Assembly: GCA_022570795.1 (NCBI GenBank)
Contig: JAKUDP010000004.1
Span: forward strand, 248,001 to 312,000
Length of the DNA stretch: 64,000 nucleotides
Source: Sphaerulina vaccinii
Lineage: Eukaryota > Ascomycota > Dothideomycetes > Mycosphaerellales > Mycosphaerellaceae
Direction: 5' to 3'
This document shows, piece after piece, positions 41,915-51,992 of the stretch; position 1 is the first letter of the stretch, and each line of letters begins with the position of its first letter. The translations under genes were made by a program, and so were the position numbers. Under the pieces are notes generated by a model that had not been told where the DNA came from, did not search any database, and saw nothing but the letters and a program-made list of their open reading frames with translations.

Positions 41915-43970
41915 CGGTCGATAGAGTCGGGTCTCTCAGCACCAGCGCAGCAGCGGTTGTCTCAGTAGGATGTTGTCAACGGCTTATTAGCGCTTGCCTG
42001 ACACTACTTTGTTGTCCTTGCACAATCGCCAATCTTCCGATCGCACGGCGCCTGCTTGCTGCTATTGCTGTTGCTGTTGACAGTGCTGCTCCGCCCATTC
42101 ACAGTGCGCAGCTGTGCGAGGGGGAGGGGACAAGGTGTCTGGGATGCCGGTGCTGTATGGTTCGCAGTGGACCTCGAGCGCATGAACTCCGGCAAAGTCA
42201 GGTCAACCAGCAGCTGCGTCTCCGTGAAGAAGCACAAAGGCGGCGGACTGAGTCGGCAGCTGGGAGAAGGGAACTGGTACACGAGACCACGCGGAATGCT
42301 ATGAACAAAGATGTGATTCAGGCATGCAATGAGGTTTGTGTAGCTCTATTATTCTAGCGCTGTAGCAGATCCTCCACCAAGCACCAAGCGTCGTCGTCGT
42401 CGTCGGGCAACAAGACAACAAGGTTCTCCCACTTTGTGTTCAATCAAAGCCTCTTCTCTCCTGCAATCACCTCTCCGTGGCACATGTGTCACGTTCTTTC
42501 TTCTTGCCAGCATGTCTGCTAGCAAGCCTACACTCCTGTCCTCTACTATCATGCACTCCGCTCCTTGGGCATCATTCAGACGCGATCATGCTCGTATCAG
42601 AAGCCTGGGCTGAGGGATCCACCAATGGCACCCTTGTACCAACCACGAATCACTTCATCCTGCCCAAGATACAGTCAACAGACGACCTCTCTGTCTTTGG
42701 AATCGCGATTGCCGTCATAGGTATTCAGCATACTTATAGTGGCATATAAAAGGCGAGATGGCAGCACAAAGCACTAACTCGGGCCAGAAAGCTGTCTGAT
42801 ATCATGACCCTCAGGCCTGATTCCAGATGTACGAGCAAGCTTGTCTAGGCCATCAATGAAGAATTCTCTCGTTAATGAGGCTGGGAGATATTGACCTATT
42901 ACGTGGCTCGAGCTGTACGTAGAGCCTGCGAGAGGACACTCACTTGCTAATTCGACGGACGTGAACCCTGGTCGCAGCGTACTTGTGTCGATGTACGATG
43001 CACACAACGTCTTTATCACAAGAGAGGAGATCAGCAAAAGTACAGCCCATGTGAGCGCGCGAACTCCTGCCTCTCCATGTACTAGGAAATGCTAAAGAAC
43101 TGAGGAGAGGCAGTAAAGAAGGGCGCTAAACGCCAAAGAAAGAGGACTTCTTGGTGCGACTGACGACCAGAGTACCTTTGCAGGTGTGGACTGGCATTTT
43201 CAGGTCTCTGGCGCCCTGGATCATGTTAAGCTTGGGCAGTGTTCTGTCTCGCCGACGAAGTGTGCCAAACGATAAGCATTGCCATTGCGAACCATCTGCA
43301 GAGCGAATCGCGAGCGAAGTAGATGTGTCTTCGAGATGTGAAGCTGTCTACGGCATCCGCAATCTCATGGACTTTGTGTTGACTATGGCAGAGACTGTAT
43401 GTCAGAATCATTCGCTTTGAGATATACGCAAGTGGAGGTTGCATTGACAGATCAGAAGCATGTTGTGGAGACGCTGACTGCTGCTGTCAGATTCCGCGAC
43501 TATCCGTGTTCATACTGATCACTCCACAATCGCTTAGTATTACGGCAGACTGTGCACAAGAAAATCCGACAAGAGTCAATCACGAGCTCACCGAGGAGGT
43601 GCGGAGCTGTGGCAGCATGGTCGGATGTGTTCCTCGTTGAGGTATAGAGATATGGCTTGGCGCCAGCTGTCGGCTCTGAATCCGTTCCGTCTTACATTCC
43701 TACAGCTTTCTTCGCGTCACGCGCAAGGTGTTGCAGCATCATAGGCTTGACTGGACACCAAGTGCGACCTCATTGCCACTGAAGATGGAGCAATCCTGGA
43801 CGACTCCGCCCCGCGACAATCCGTGACTGGCGAGCATAGTCACACGACAGCTGACATACTCTGAAAGTCGATGAGGGGCATCGTGGGCGTCTATAAGGCA
43901 CTCACTTCACGACATGAGAACTCCAGTACTTGCTTGATCCTGAACACTGCCTCGTGGTACCCTGGTCGAT
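41915..43970. other. Divergent intergenic region (YAK1 / hexose transporter)
   Basis: About 2 kb without a supported gene. The left 400 nt (GCTGTTGCTGTTG and similar) look like a transcribed YAK1 leader. Near the transporter, overlapping CTCCGC and CCCCGC at 43803-43813 fit the short CreA site (SYGGRG) on the complementary strand, which hints at glucose repression; such short matches are common by chance. Confidence 0.45.
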
Positions 43971-46067
43971 ATGGTCACACTTCCAAAGCTTCGCACGCCT
44001 CGAATTGATCGAACGTCAATTGGACTTTCGTCCTATGTGCACTATGATCACTACAATCCAGGCAATGCGGACTCGACTCATGGGCGAAATTCCCTTACCA
44101 ATTTGGACTACTCGCCATTGCGACGAGTAACATGGGCGTCATTCTATATGGCTATCTTAGTCAGCATGGGCGGTTTCAGTAAGATCGCGATGTACTTCCT
44201 TGGTTCTTCCTCCACTGACACGAGATAGTCTTCGGCTACGACACTGGGTAAGATCAGAGCACAGCGCTAGCATGAAAGGGAATTGACATCGCACAGCCAG
44301 ATCTCAGGCTTCCTCGAGATGCCAGACTTCAAAGAACGATTTGGTCAACAACGCGATGATGGCGAGTACTACTTCAGCAATGTCCGATCTGGCTTGATAG
44401 TCGCCTTGCTGTCTATCGGCACACTCTGCGGCGCCTTGACAGGAGGACCTCTTGCCGACTTCGTCGGTCGCCGACTCTCGATCAGTTTCTGGTGCATCAT
44501 CTTCTGCGTCGGCAACATCGTCCAGATTGCGGCTACCGATAAGTGGTACGAAGTCACGATGGGTAGGTTCGTCATGGGACTAGGTGTAGGAGGGTTGTCC
44601 CTACTTGTGCCAATGTACATGGCCGAGTCCGGACCGCGTCACATCAGAGGTGCTCTGATCAGTTGCTACCAGCTCTTCATCACCTTTGGTATCTTCATGG
44701 CAGCGTAAGTCAATTTGAGCACATCTTGCGACGCCTGACTATGCTAACATGCCTCCAGATGCATCAGCTATGGCACACACGAGCATCAACGAAACAGCGC
44801 TGCGTCTTGGCGTATCACGATGGGTGTCGGCTTCATCTGGGCTGTGATCCTTGGCGTCGGTATCCTACTGTTCCCAGAGACACCAAGATACGAGTACCGA
44901 CACGGCAATATTGGGTCAGCTAAGGTGACCCTCATGAAGGTGTATGGTGCCCCTGCCAACCACTACGCAATTCATATTGAGCTGGAAGAGATTGAGCAGA
45001 AGCTACGAGCTGAGGCTGCGCAGCTTGGTGTGTTTCAGGAATGGTACCAGATGGTAAGTCATATCAACTAAGTCTTACAGTGACGTGACACTAATCGAGA
45101 TTGTAGCTATTTGCGCCCAAGATGCTCTACCGCATCATGCTCGGCATGGGCCTCCAGATGTTCCAGCAGCTGACAGGCGCCAACTACTTCTTCTACTATG
45201 GGACTACCATCTTCCAAGGAACTGGTATCGACAATTCATTTGTCACGCAGATGGTCTTGAATGGCATCAACTTCGGCTCGACTTTCTATGGACTCTACAT
45301 TGTTGAGCATTATGGACGACGCAAGTCACTCATGGTCGGTAGTGCTTGGATGTTCATCATGTTCCTGATCTTTGCGAGTGTTGGTCAGTTTGAATATGCT
45401 GTCCTAGATCTGTGACCTGAGCTGATGAGATCGCAGGCCACTTCTCACTTGATCGAGATACTCCAACGAATACCGAATCTGCAGCCACTGCCATGATAGT
45501 CATGGCATGCTTCTTCATCTTTGGGTTTGCTACTACATGGGGACCTGTAAGTGAAGACGCCTACTGAAATCTGAAATGTGTCTGACCTGCTATCGTGCAC
45601 AGATGATCTGGACAATATGCGGCGAGCTATATCCAGGACGTTATCGCGCAAAAGGCATGGCGCTCAGTACAGCATCCAACTGGCTCTGGAACTTCTTACT
45701 AGCTTTCTTTACTCCCTTCATCACATCGGCCATCGACTTTCGATATGGATATGTATTCGCTGGATGCAATGTCCTGGGTGGGCTTCTCATCTACTTCTTC
45801 GTCATGGAAGGACAGGGACGCACTCTGGAAGAAGTCGATACTATGTATCTGTCTAATGTCTTGCCTTGGAACTCCTCGAAGTGGGAGGCTCCACCGCCAG
45901 AAGAGATTTCAAGGATCAGGAAAGAGGCTGGAGCACTTGATGTTACTCTTGCAGAAGATGGAGTTGGTGCCGTGGCTAGAGGTAGTGATGATACTGCTAG
46001 CATTCATCAAGAGAAGGACGAAAGCGGTATACCAGATGTTGCAGTGCACAAGGAAGGAGGACAGTGA
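43971..46067 (+). CDS. MFS sugar porter, hexose transporter type
   Basis: Seven exons: 43971-44178, 44229-44247, 44297-44704, 44759-45053, 45107-45383, 45437-45546, 45603-46067, introns of 49-56 nt. Exon 2 has only 19 nt and completes GFIFGYDTGQISGF, the family start of TM1. Spliced length is 593 residues with the 12-span sugar-porter layout. Signatures: DFVGRRLSI, the PESPR variant PETPRYEYRHG, QQLTGANYFFYYGT, YGRRKSLMVG, GELYPGRYRAKGMALST and the PETKG-type GQGRTLEEVDTMY. QQLTGANYF favours a hexose facilitator/symporter. The acidic C-terminal tail is about 90 residues, not long enough for the Snf3/Rgt2 sensor type. Confidence 0.93.
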
Positions 46068-46209
46068 GCGGCGGGAAGCTGTCTCCATTGCTTTGGTACC
46101 TTCAGGCTCAGAACCATGGACGCTAAGTCAATATGTCAACTCACGAGTCATTTGCGAGAGCTTATTAAAGTGCGAAAGAAATTCGTCCCAGCTTTCTCTT
46201 TAATCCTTG

Positions 46210-47331
46210 ATGCATACCACAACCGCAAATTCCGATTTGACAAGCACGAACCTACATACGTCTGAACGTCCTACCACGATGCCTGACTACAGATCGATAG
46301 ACCATGACCACATCTGGACGCACTACGACTACGGTCCTGGCTTGACGAACCATAACCCACTTACGACATTAAGAAGTAGCGATAGCGCTGCAGTCATGTC
46401 TCCGATCACAAGAAGCGAAGCCAAAGATCTCACCATGACCGCTGGAAGCGGAGTCGGCAGCACTGGCGCAGACATCCCAGGTAGCAATTCGATTTCTGCG
46501 AAGCTTCCCACCGAGCTGCTCATCGAAGTTTTGAGCTATGTCGACATGAAGACGTTGCTATTTGCTCAGCGTGTCAACTCAGACTTTCGGGCGATCGTTC
46601 AGACTTCTCCAATCTTGAGGCGCCACCTCTGGCTAGAGCCAAATCAGCAGATACGTCCTGCAACACCACAATGCACCTGGCGTACTACCTGCCAGTGTCC
46701 ACGTGGATGCAACCTGATGCAACCTGGTCAGGTCATCGTCAATCCACTTATCATGCATGTGCTCGATATGGGCAATCCGAAGCATGTCCTACCGATGGAG
46801 CGATTCTTGAAGGATCAGAAGCGAGTGTACTCGAATGAGGAGCTGGACAGATGCGAATCAGCCAAGGCAGAGTTCATGAAGAGATATCCACCTAAGAGTG
46901 ACGAGGCACGAGCGTTCTGGGCCAGAACGCATGACGCTCCCCTTGCACGCGCTTCAAAAGTAGGCTCGCTGGACCTGGACGTAGTTGATCGAAAGCTGAG
47001 GGAGAAAGGCTTTTGGCAAGGGAAAGTGCCCAGCGCTTTACGTCTAGCAGAGCTTAAACTCACTATGTCCACTGTCAAGCACTGTCTTGAACTCGTGGAC
47101 GACAAGGTCAAACACAGCTGGAAAAACATGATTGTGTTTCAAGGCGCTAGTGGCGCAGAGTTCACAATGAATTACAACGTGATTGAGTACAGCTACCTGC
47201 TTCACAATAGGGAGGGAAGATTTCCAAGAGAGCATTCGATTAGCGCCGGTAGATTTGGAGGAATGATCACTGTATCTGAGCTGATAGCTGTGCTGAAAGA
47301 AAGGCATCGAGACGTACACATGTTAGAGTGA
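46210..47331 (+). CDS. F-box protein
   Basis: The ATG at 46210 gives 373 residues; a second candidate start is MPDYRSID at about 46279. The F-box is at about residues 97-140: KLPTELLIEVLSYVDMKTLL then FAQRVNSDFRAIVQTSPIL, ending RRHLWL. This pattern recruits Skp1 of SCF ubiquitin ligases. Downstream there is no WD40 or LRR repeat; a short Cys segment (CTWRTTCQCPRGC) and a helical C-terminal domain (LRLAELKLTMSTVKHCLELV) may bind a substrate. This short F-box plus unknown-domain type is abundant in filamentous ascomycetes. Its stop is 9 nt before an inverted repeat. Confidence 0.85.
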   Translation: MHTTTANSDLTSTNLHTSERPTTMPDYRSIDHDHIWTHYDYGPGLTNHNPLTTLRSSDSAAVMSPITRSEAKDLTMTAGSGVGSTGADIPGSNSISAKLPTELLIEVLSYVDMKTLLFAQRVNSDFRAIVQTSPILRRHLWLEPNQQIRPATPQCTWRTTCQCPRGCNLMQPGQVIVNPLIMHVLDMGNPKHVLPMERFLKDQKRVYSNEELDRCESAKAEFMKRYPPKSDEARAFWARTHDAPLARASKVGSLDLDVVDRKLREKGFWQGKVPSALRLAELKLTMSTVKHCLELVDDKVKHSWKNMIVFQGASGAEFTMNYNVIEYSYLLHNREGRFPREHSISAGRFGGMITVSELIAVLKERHRDVHMLE

Positions 47332-47339
47332 GGATAGAC

Positions 47340-47493
47340 TACAGCGTCTTCGCGCATCGGAGTTGGATGCTAGTTTCCAGCGGGCAGTACAAACCATGCC
47401 AACCTGTTCGTCTTGCAATCGTTATTGGCCGCAAGCCCTGACTCAGAGAGATACCAGCTAGTGCATCCAACTCCGATGCGCGAAGAAACTGTA
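47340..47493. repeat. Foldback: 31-bp inverted repeat with 92-nt spacer
   Basis: Arm 1 is 47340-47370 and arm 2 is 47463-47493; the arms match as reverse complements at 29 of 31 positions, including a perfect 22-bp core (47349-47370 / 47463-47484). The arms begin TACAG and end GGATGC. It fills the 195-nt gap between the convergent F-box and acetyltransferase genes. It could be a miniature transposable element, a shared hairpin in both 3' UTRs or a bidirectional terminator. No target-site duplication was evident. Confidence 0.9.
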
Positions 47494-47526
47494 CATGAAT
47501 AGCGCAAGTCATGTTGGGGCCCCGCC

Positions 47527-48039
47527 TCAGATATCCCAAGCCTCATGATAAGTCACCACGCCTTTGACTGCCTCGCCTGTCAAAAGAATCCTTCGAAACA
47601 CCTTCTCTGGCGCACCCTCAAATTTCAAGCCATCGTCCCTTTCGAAGCCAAACTTCTCATAGTACTTCGGAATACCCAAAGAGACACAGCCTCGTGCACC
47701 TAAATTCAACAACTCGTCTCTCGCCGCACATATAAGCTGAGTGCCCACACCTTTCCCATAAAATTCAGGTCTCACAGCAAGAGGCCCCCCTCCATACCAG
47801 CCATTTACAGTCTCGCCGCTCTCAGTGCGGATGGTGACAGGTGATACAGCTACATAGCCTACAATGACGTTGTCCTGCAATGCGACAAGCGAAACGCCCA
47901 GCGCGTTGGAGCGCCGAAGATGGTCAATGATCTTGTTCTCTTTGTGATTCAGGTGTGATTTGGCTGCGAATGCTGCGTCGACCACTTGATGTATTCCCAG
48001 GAGATCGTCTTCGCGCTCGTGGCGAATCTGTAGGGCCAT
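47527..48039 (-). CDS. GNAT-family N-acetyltransferase
   Basis: Transfers an acetyl group from acetyl-CoA; the substrate is unknown. The start is set at ATG 48039 (MALQIRHEREDD); the frame extends further only with non-ATG codons. 170 residues, the usual GNAT size. Motif A is PLAVRPEFYGKGVGTQLICA with the acetyl-CoA loop Q/R-x2-G-x-G (YGKGVG). Motif B lies near GARGCVSLGIPKYYEKFGFE, closest to the bacterial YhbS-like group. The gene is convergent with the F-box gene across the foldback repeat. Confidence 0.88.
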   Translation of the reverse strand: MALQIRHEREDDLLGIHQVVDAAFAAKSHLNHKENKIIDHLRRSNALGVSLVALQDNVIVGYVAVSPVTIRTESGETVNGWYGGGPLAVRPEFYGKGVGTQLICAARDELLNLGARGCVSLGIPKYYEKFGFERDDGLKFEGAPEKVFRRILLTGEAVKGVVTYHEAWDI

Positions 48040-49019
48040 GTTACAGATCGGTCCTGGGGTCGGCAATCATGATACGCGAATAGTCACGTCTCTTCTGCTC
48101 TCTCGCGACTGCTTCATCGCAGGCTCGTCCGGGTCATGGTCAACCGCATCGAGTACGACCTGGTAGAGCCTCGTGACATGATGTATGTTGATGATAGTGT
48201 TGTGAAGAGACGTCGCCAAATCGAAAGTGTCAGTGCTTCCCAGAAGACCCACCCAGTCTTGGCTAGAAATCTCCGTCCAACCTCACTTCCTCGCACATCT
48301 CGTCTTCCTCTTCACCATATGCAACCCTGCTTTCTATCCATTGTCTCGAATAGTCTAGCGCAGACAGAGGGCACATGGCAGGCGAAAGATTCCACCGGCG
48401 GACAACGATCGTGACGCTCACGGGCAGCACATCCCTGGACATGTCTCACCCTGGAGGAGCTCCTTCTGCCGGACTTGTAGCGACCACGGATATGCTAAAG
48501 GGCTCCAGGCCTGGCGGTATGCGGCGAGGCTAGTCGCCAACAACGGGCTGTCGCCTTTCAGCACGAGGCTTAGCCATACCCACGTACGGCGTGCATCGCG
48601 CACATCTCGTTGGACAATCAAGTGTTTGAGCAGTTTGCGGTGCGGCTAAGCGAGTACGGCCAGCATTATGGTTGGCAATGCGCTTACAATGGCCAATAGT
48701 GCGATCAATCTACTGAAAGGTTGGGCCCTTAGAACTGCTGATACGGAATAGACACATACCGAATCCCAGCTGCCAGTAAGGATTGTCATGTAAGAACCGG
48801 TTCTGCCACCGAGTCATCGTACAAAGGTTGATGTGATGTCAAAACATACGAGAAGAACAAGCAATCCACGACCCCACCCCGCTACTGTCTACACGAGGCG
48901 GGCGTAGCTGAGCTGTCAATCATATAACGGCACATCACACTGGCTGAAGATCTTGGACTGGAGTTCTGTGATCGACTGCTGCGATTTTCAACTATTCAAG
49001 CCAGTGTGTGAGGACTGAA
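48040..49019. other. Intergenic
   Basis: A 980-nt divergent gap between the acetyltransferase and the first bHLH gene. The frames seen are short and start with non-ATG codons or lack protein character. Confidence 0.4.
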
Positions 49020-49748
49020 ATGACCGACGGGCGGGGTATTCAGGGAAACTCCCCGCGAACTGGCATGGCAAGCGCTCAATACGGACAAAACATAGAGCAG
49101 GACCTCTGGGCAGGCTTTCCACATGGTGTTGCTACGACAAATGTACCTCTTGATTACGATGAACAGACGCTTCTCCAGCGTTCACTTCATCATGTGCATC
49201 TACATCAAGACGGCGGGCACGATAGCCAACTGTTCCAAGGAATGCCTCACACGATGGCCATGCCCTTAGACCCAGCAACTTTCTGGCGACAAGAAGAATT
49301 AGCCAGGGTTAAGAATGAAGACTCGGCTGAAGAAGTGCACGAAAGCTATGCTGATGCTTGCGATGAGCGTGAGCGGGATCAAGTGCCACTCAGCTCACGA
49401 GGGTCTTCATCGACATCTATGCCATCTCGACCACACGCTGCCGTGGAGAAGAGATACCGACGTACAGTCAATACCAAGCTGCAACAGTTGCATGCTGCCA
49501 TACCGCCCTCTGGATCATTCTCACTCGATCCTTCAGAGAGGGCTAGGTCCAGTACGGATGACAGCGAACCGGAACAGGCAGCTAAACCTGTCGTTCTGGA
49601 TAAGGCCATACAGTATACCACACATCTGGTCGGGACGTACCGCAAATACGACGACGATATCGAGCTGCTTCGACAACAAGTCCGCGAGTGGCTTGGAGAC
49701 GAGCGGACTTCGTCTTCCCCTGTCGACAGTACGAAGAGGATGGGTTGA
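49020..49748 (+). CDS. bHLH transcription factor, SREBP-like basic region (first of two)
   Basis: DNA-binding regulator, 242 residues from ATG 49020. The basic region/helix 1 is RPHAAVEKRYRRTVN then TKLQQLHAAIP (His139, Glu143, Arg145, Tyr146, Arg147). His/Glu/Arg are the E-box contacts. The Tyr in place of the usual Arg (KRYR) is the hallmark of SREBP-type bHLH factors, which read sterol-response elements as well as E-boxes. The loop is long and Ser-rich; helix 2 is KPVVLDKAIQYTTHLVGTY. There is no membrane span, so it is not a membrane-tethered SREBP. A possible 3' extension beyond the stop was not supported. Confidence 0.88.
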   Translation: MTDGRGIQGNSPRTGMASAQYGQNIEQDLWAGFPHGVATTNVPLDYDEQTLLQRSLHHVHLHQDGGHDSQLFQGMPHTMAMPLDPATFWRQEELARVKNEDSAEEVHESYADACDERERDQVPLSSRGSSSTSMPSRPHAAVEKRYRRTVNTKLQQLHAAIPPSGSFSLDPSERARSSTDDSEPEQAAKPVVLDKAIQYTTHLVGTYRKYDDDIELLRQQVREWLGDERTSSSPVDSTKRMG

Positions 49749-51078
49749 CAGCTCTCGACCTAGAGCGTGCTATTCAACCTGCAGTTGGCCTATGCGTTTC
49801 GATAGCGACTGTGCGCGACTTCCCTGGGCTTCTCACCGGCAAGTTGCGGGATATGGGCGCGAAAGTAATCTGTGCGCAGATGGCTCTTTCTCACAATCAT
49901 TCACTTTACATCTCTGAAAACGATGCCATATGAAGCCTTATCAGTACTGGGTCAATGGCACCAGATCCCAAGTCTCCTTCTGAACCAAATTGCACTCGAT
50001 CTATCTTCCATGTATCAGACTGCGCCAGAACTGTTACGGCAGACGTCAAAAAGCCGGTCCGATTGCGACCTGGCAGCAATCTCGTGCCGAGGACAGTCAT
50101 ACACAAGGATGTTTCGGCGCAGCATAACCCGACCATTTAGGTACAGGGTGCTTGCTGCTACAGCTTGCCGTAACAGGGAGTCTGGAATCGGTCCTACAGC
50201 TTCATGCTCCTCTTGCATGACGCAGGACTAGATACCTGTGTCTATGGTCGAACGTGCATCCTTCGATGATAGACCCCGCTGGCATACCTAGCCGACCCCA
50301 TGTGTGCACGCAGCGGGATATGGAAAGTCCCACATGGCATGAAACGCTTGTGATGTGGATATCGACCATGCACCCGCATGCCACATGCCAGCGGCCGCTC
50401 GCTCACTAAAATAGCGGCCAGAGGTTGAAGCAAAATTTGGTGTGGGGAAGTCATTGAGGCTGGAAATCGTTCTTGCAAGTCGCCGGTTCACCAGGGAGCG
50501 ATGAGCACGCCGCGCCCGTGCCAAAATTGGAAACACGCCTCACCTATACTGGGAGGCTATCAGCGACGGTGTTTCAGCAACGAACCTACAGGGCCTGGAA
50601 CAACGACGGTACCTCATCAATGCTTGGTTCACTAAGCCCTGTATGATTGCGAGAACCCACGTGGACGAGTTTTCGCCTCGTGTGAGGACTTAGCGACCTA
50701 TGAGATCCACTTCTGAGCTTCTGTCTCATCAAAGACCCCGACCTGAGCCTGCTGCATGCAGGCCAGGCGGCTTGAAGATCATAGATCACTGACCAGGTCC
50801 TCCGCATGCTGTGGGATTAGCAGCCATTTAGACTACAACAGTGGATGAGCTCAATGCCGCTCGATGCTCAGTGCACATACAAAGACGGCGTGACCCGGGA
50901 GCATCTCATCACACTGTAATCACAAAGTCAAATTCCTTGCTGTTGCCTCATCCCATTGCGTCTTTACATCGCCAATCACACTCCTTCCAACAAAGTTCCA
51001 GCATCTGGGCCCAAGAGTCAGCATACCGATCACCTCATCCTTTGCAGTACGTGCTCAGGGAGTAATACTTGGCCAACA
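49749..51078. other. Region between the two bHLH genes
   Basis: About 1.3 kb with no supported gene. It should contain the promoter of the second bHLH gene. Short frames on both strands are not convincing. Confidence 0.4.
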
Positions 51079-51992
51079 ATGGATCCCTACGGCGACACTG
51101 CTGTCATGCATAACGAAATGCAACACGACTATTTTCAGACTGGCTACCACCGTAAGTCGCACATCGTCACCACTTCGAACGATCAAGCAGCTCATTTCAT
51201 ACAGCTGGCGGTGTTCTGAACCTCGACTATCTGCGTTCACCTGATTGGTATCCCCAGTGGTCACCAAACAATGTGGCTCATCAGCAGCCATGGTATACTG
51301 TCGGTAGCAACGATCTATCTTGCCATACACCTCTCGACTACCCTACAGCGTACGGGACTGTGGCTGCGATGGGGGCACCACTGAGCCCACAGATCAGTCC
51401 ACGAACCAGCTTCTTCTCAAGACTACCACCTCAAGTGTCAGCTCAACGAGTCAGCCCACAAACCGTCTTATTTCCACAACAGCCAGTCCCAGCACCACCG
51501 ATGATCTCCATGCCAGTACCGAGCATGCGACAAAAACGAAAGCGATCACCAGAATCAGTCAACTGTAACGAGCACAAGAAACCTAAGACGACCGAGCACA
51601 ACACAACGATCAGTCCAGGCACAAGCAGTCCTCGGAGCAGCATGTCGAGCCCATCAGAAGTGTTAAGCACCCGAGCACACTACGCAGTAGAAAAGCGCTA
51701 TCGCTCTACCTTGAATGAACGATATGCGACATTAGCTCGGATCGTTTCCAACACTGAAACCCTTGAAATCTGTCGAACGGAGATGCCTGATTGGGAGGTA
51801 CCAACGAAACTCGAGGTTCCGGACGTTGGAGCAGAAAAGAACACAGGAAAGCGTCAAAGCAAGACTACGACGCTGTCTGTTGCACTCGATACGATTGAGC
51901 TTCTGGAACGCGCTTGCGCGAATAAGGCGAGAGAGTATCAGGAATTGAGTCGGCGTTTGTCTACGATTGCTAGTAGCATTCCTGGCATCTAG
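51079..51992 (+). CDS. bHLH transcription factor, SREBP-like basic region (second of two)
   Basis: Exons 51079-51151 and 51205-51992, intron of 53 nt (GTAAGT..ATACAG), 286 residues. The basic region is RAHYAVEKRYRSTLN (His183, Glu187, Arg189, Tyr190, Arg191), the same KRYR pattern as its neighbour; helix 2 is TTTLSVALDTIELLERA. The N-terminal part is Pro/Ser/Gln-rich (SPQISPRTSFFSRLPP), activator-like, and a basic cluster RQKRKRSP could be a nuclear signal. The loop between the helices is long (about 50 residues). No membrane span. The two genes are on the same strand and probably paralogous, but they share only the bHLH core. Confidence 0.9.

Noticed and set aside
43803..43813. CreA-like sites before the hexose transporter
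   Set aside because: Two overlapping matches to a six-base degenerate consensus are expected by chance in GC-containing promoters; mentioned but not called as a feature.
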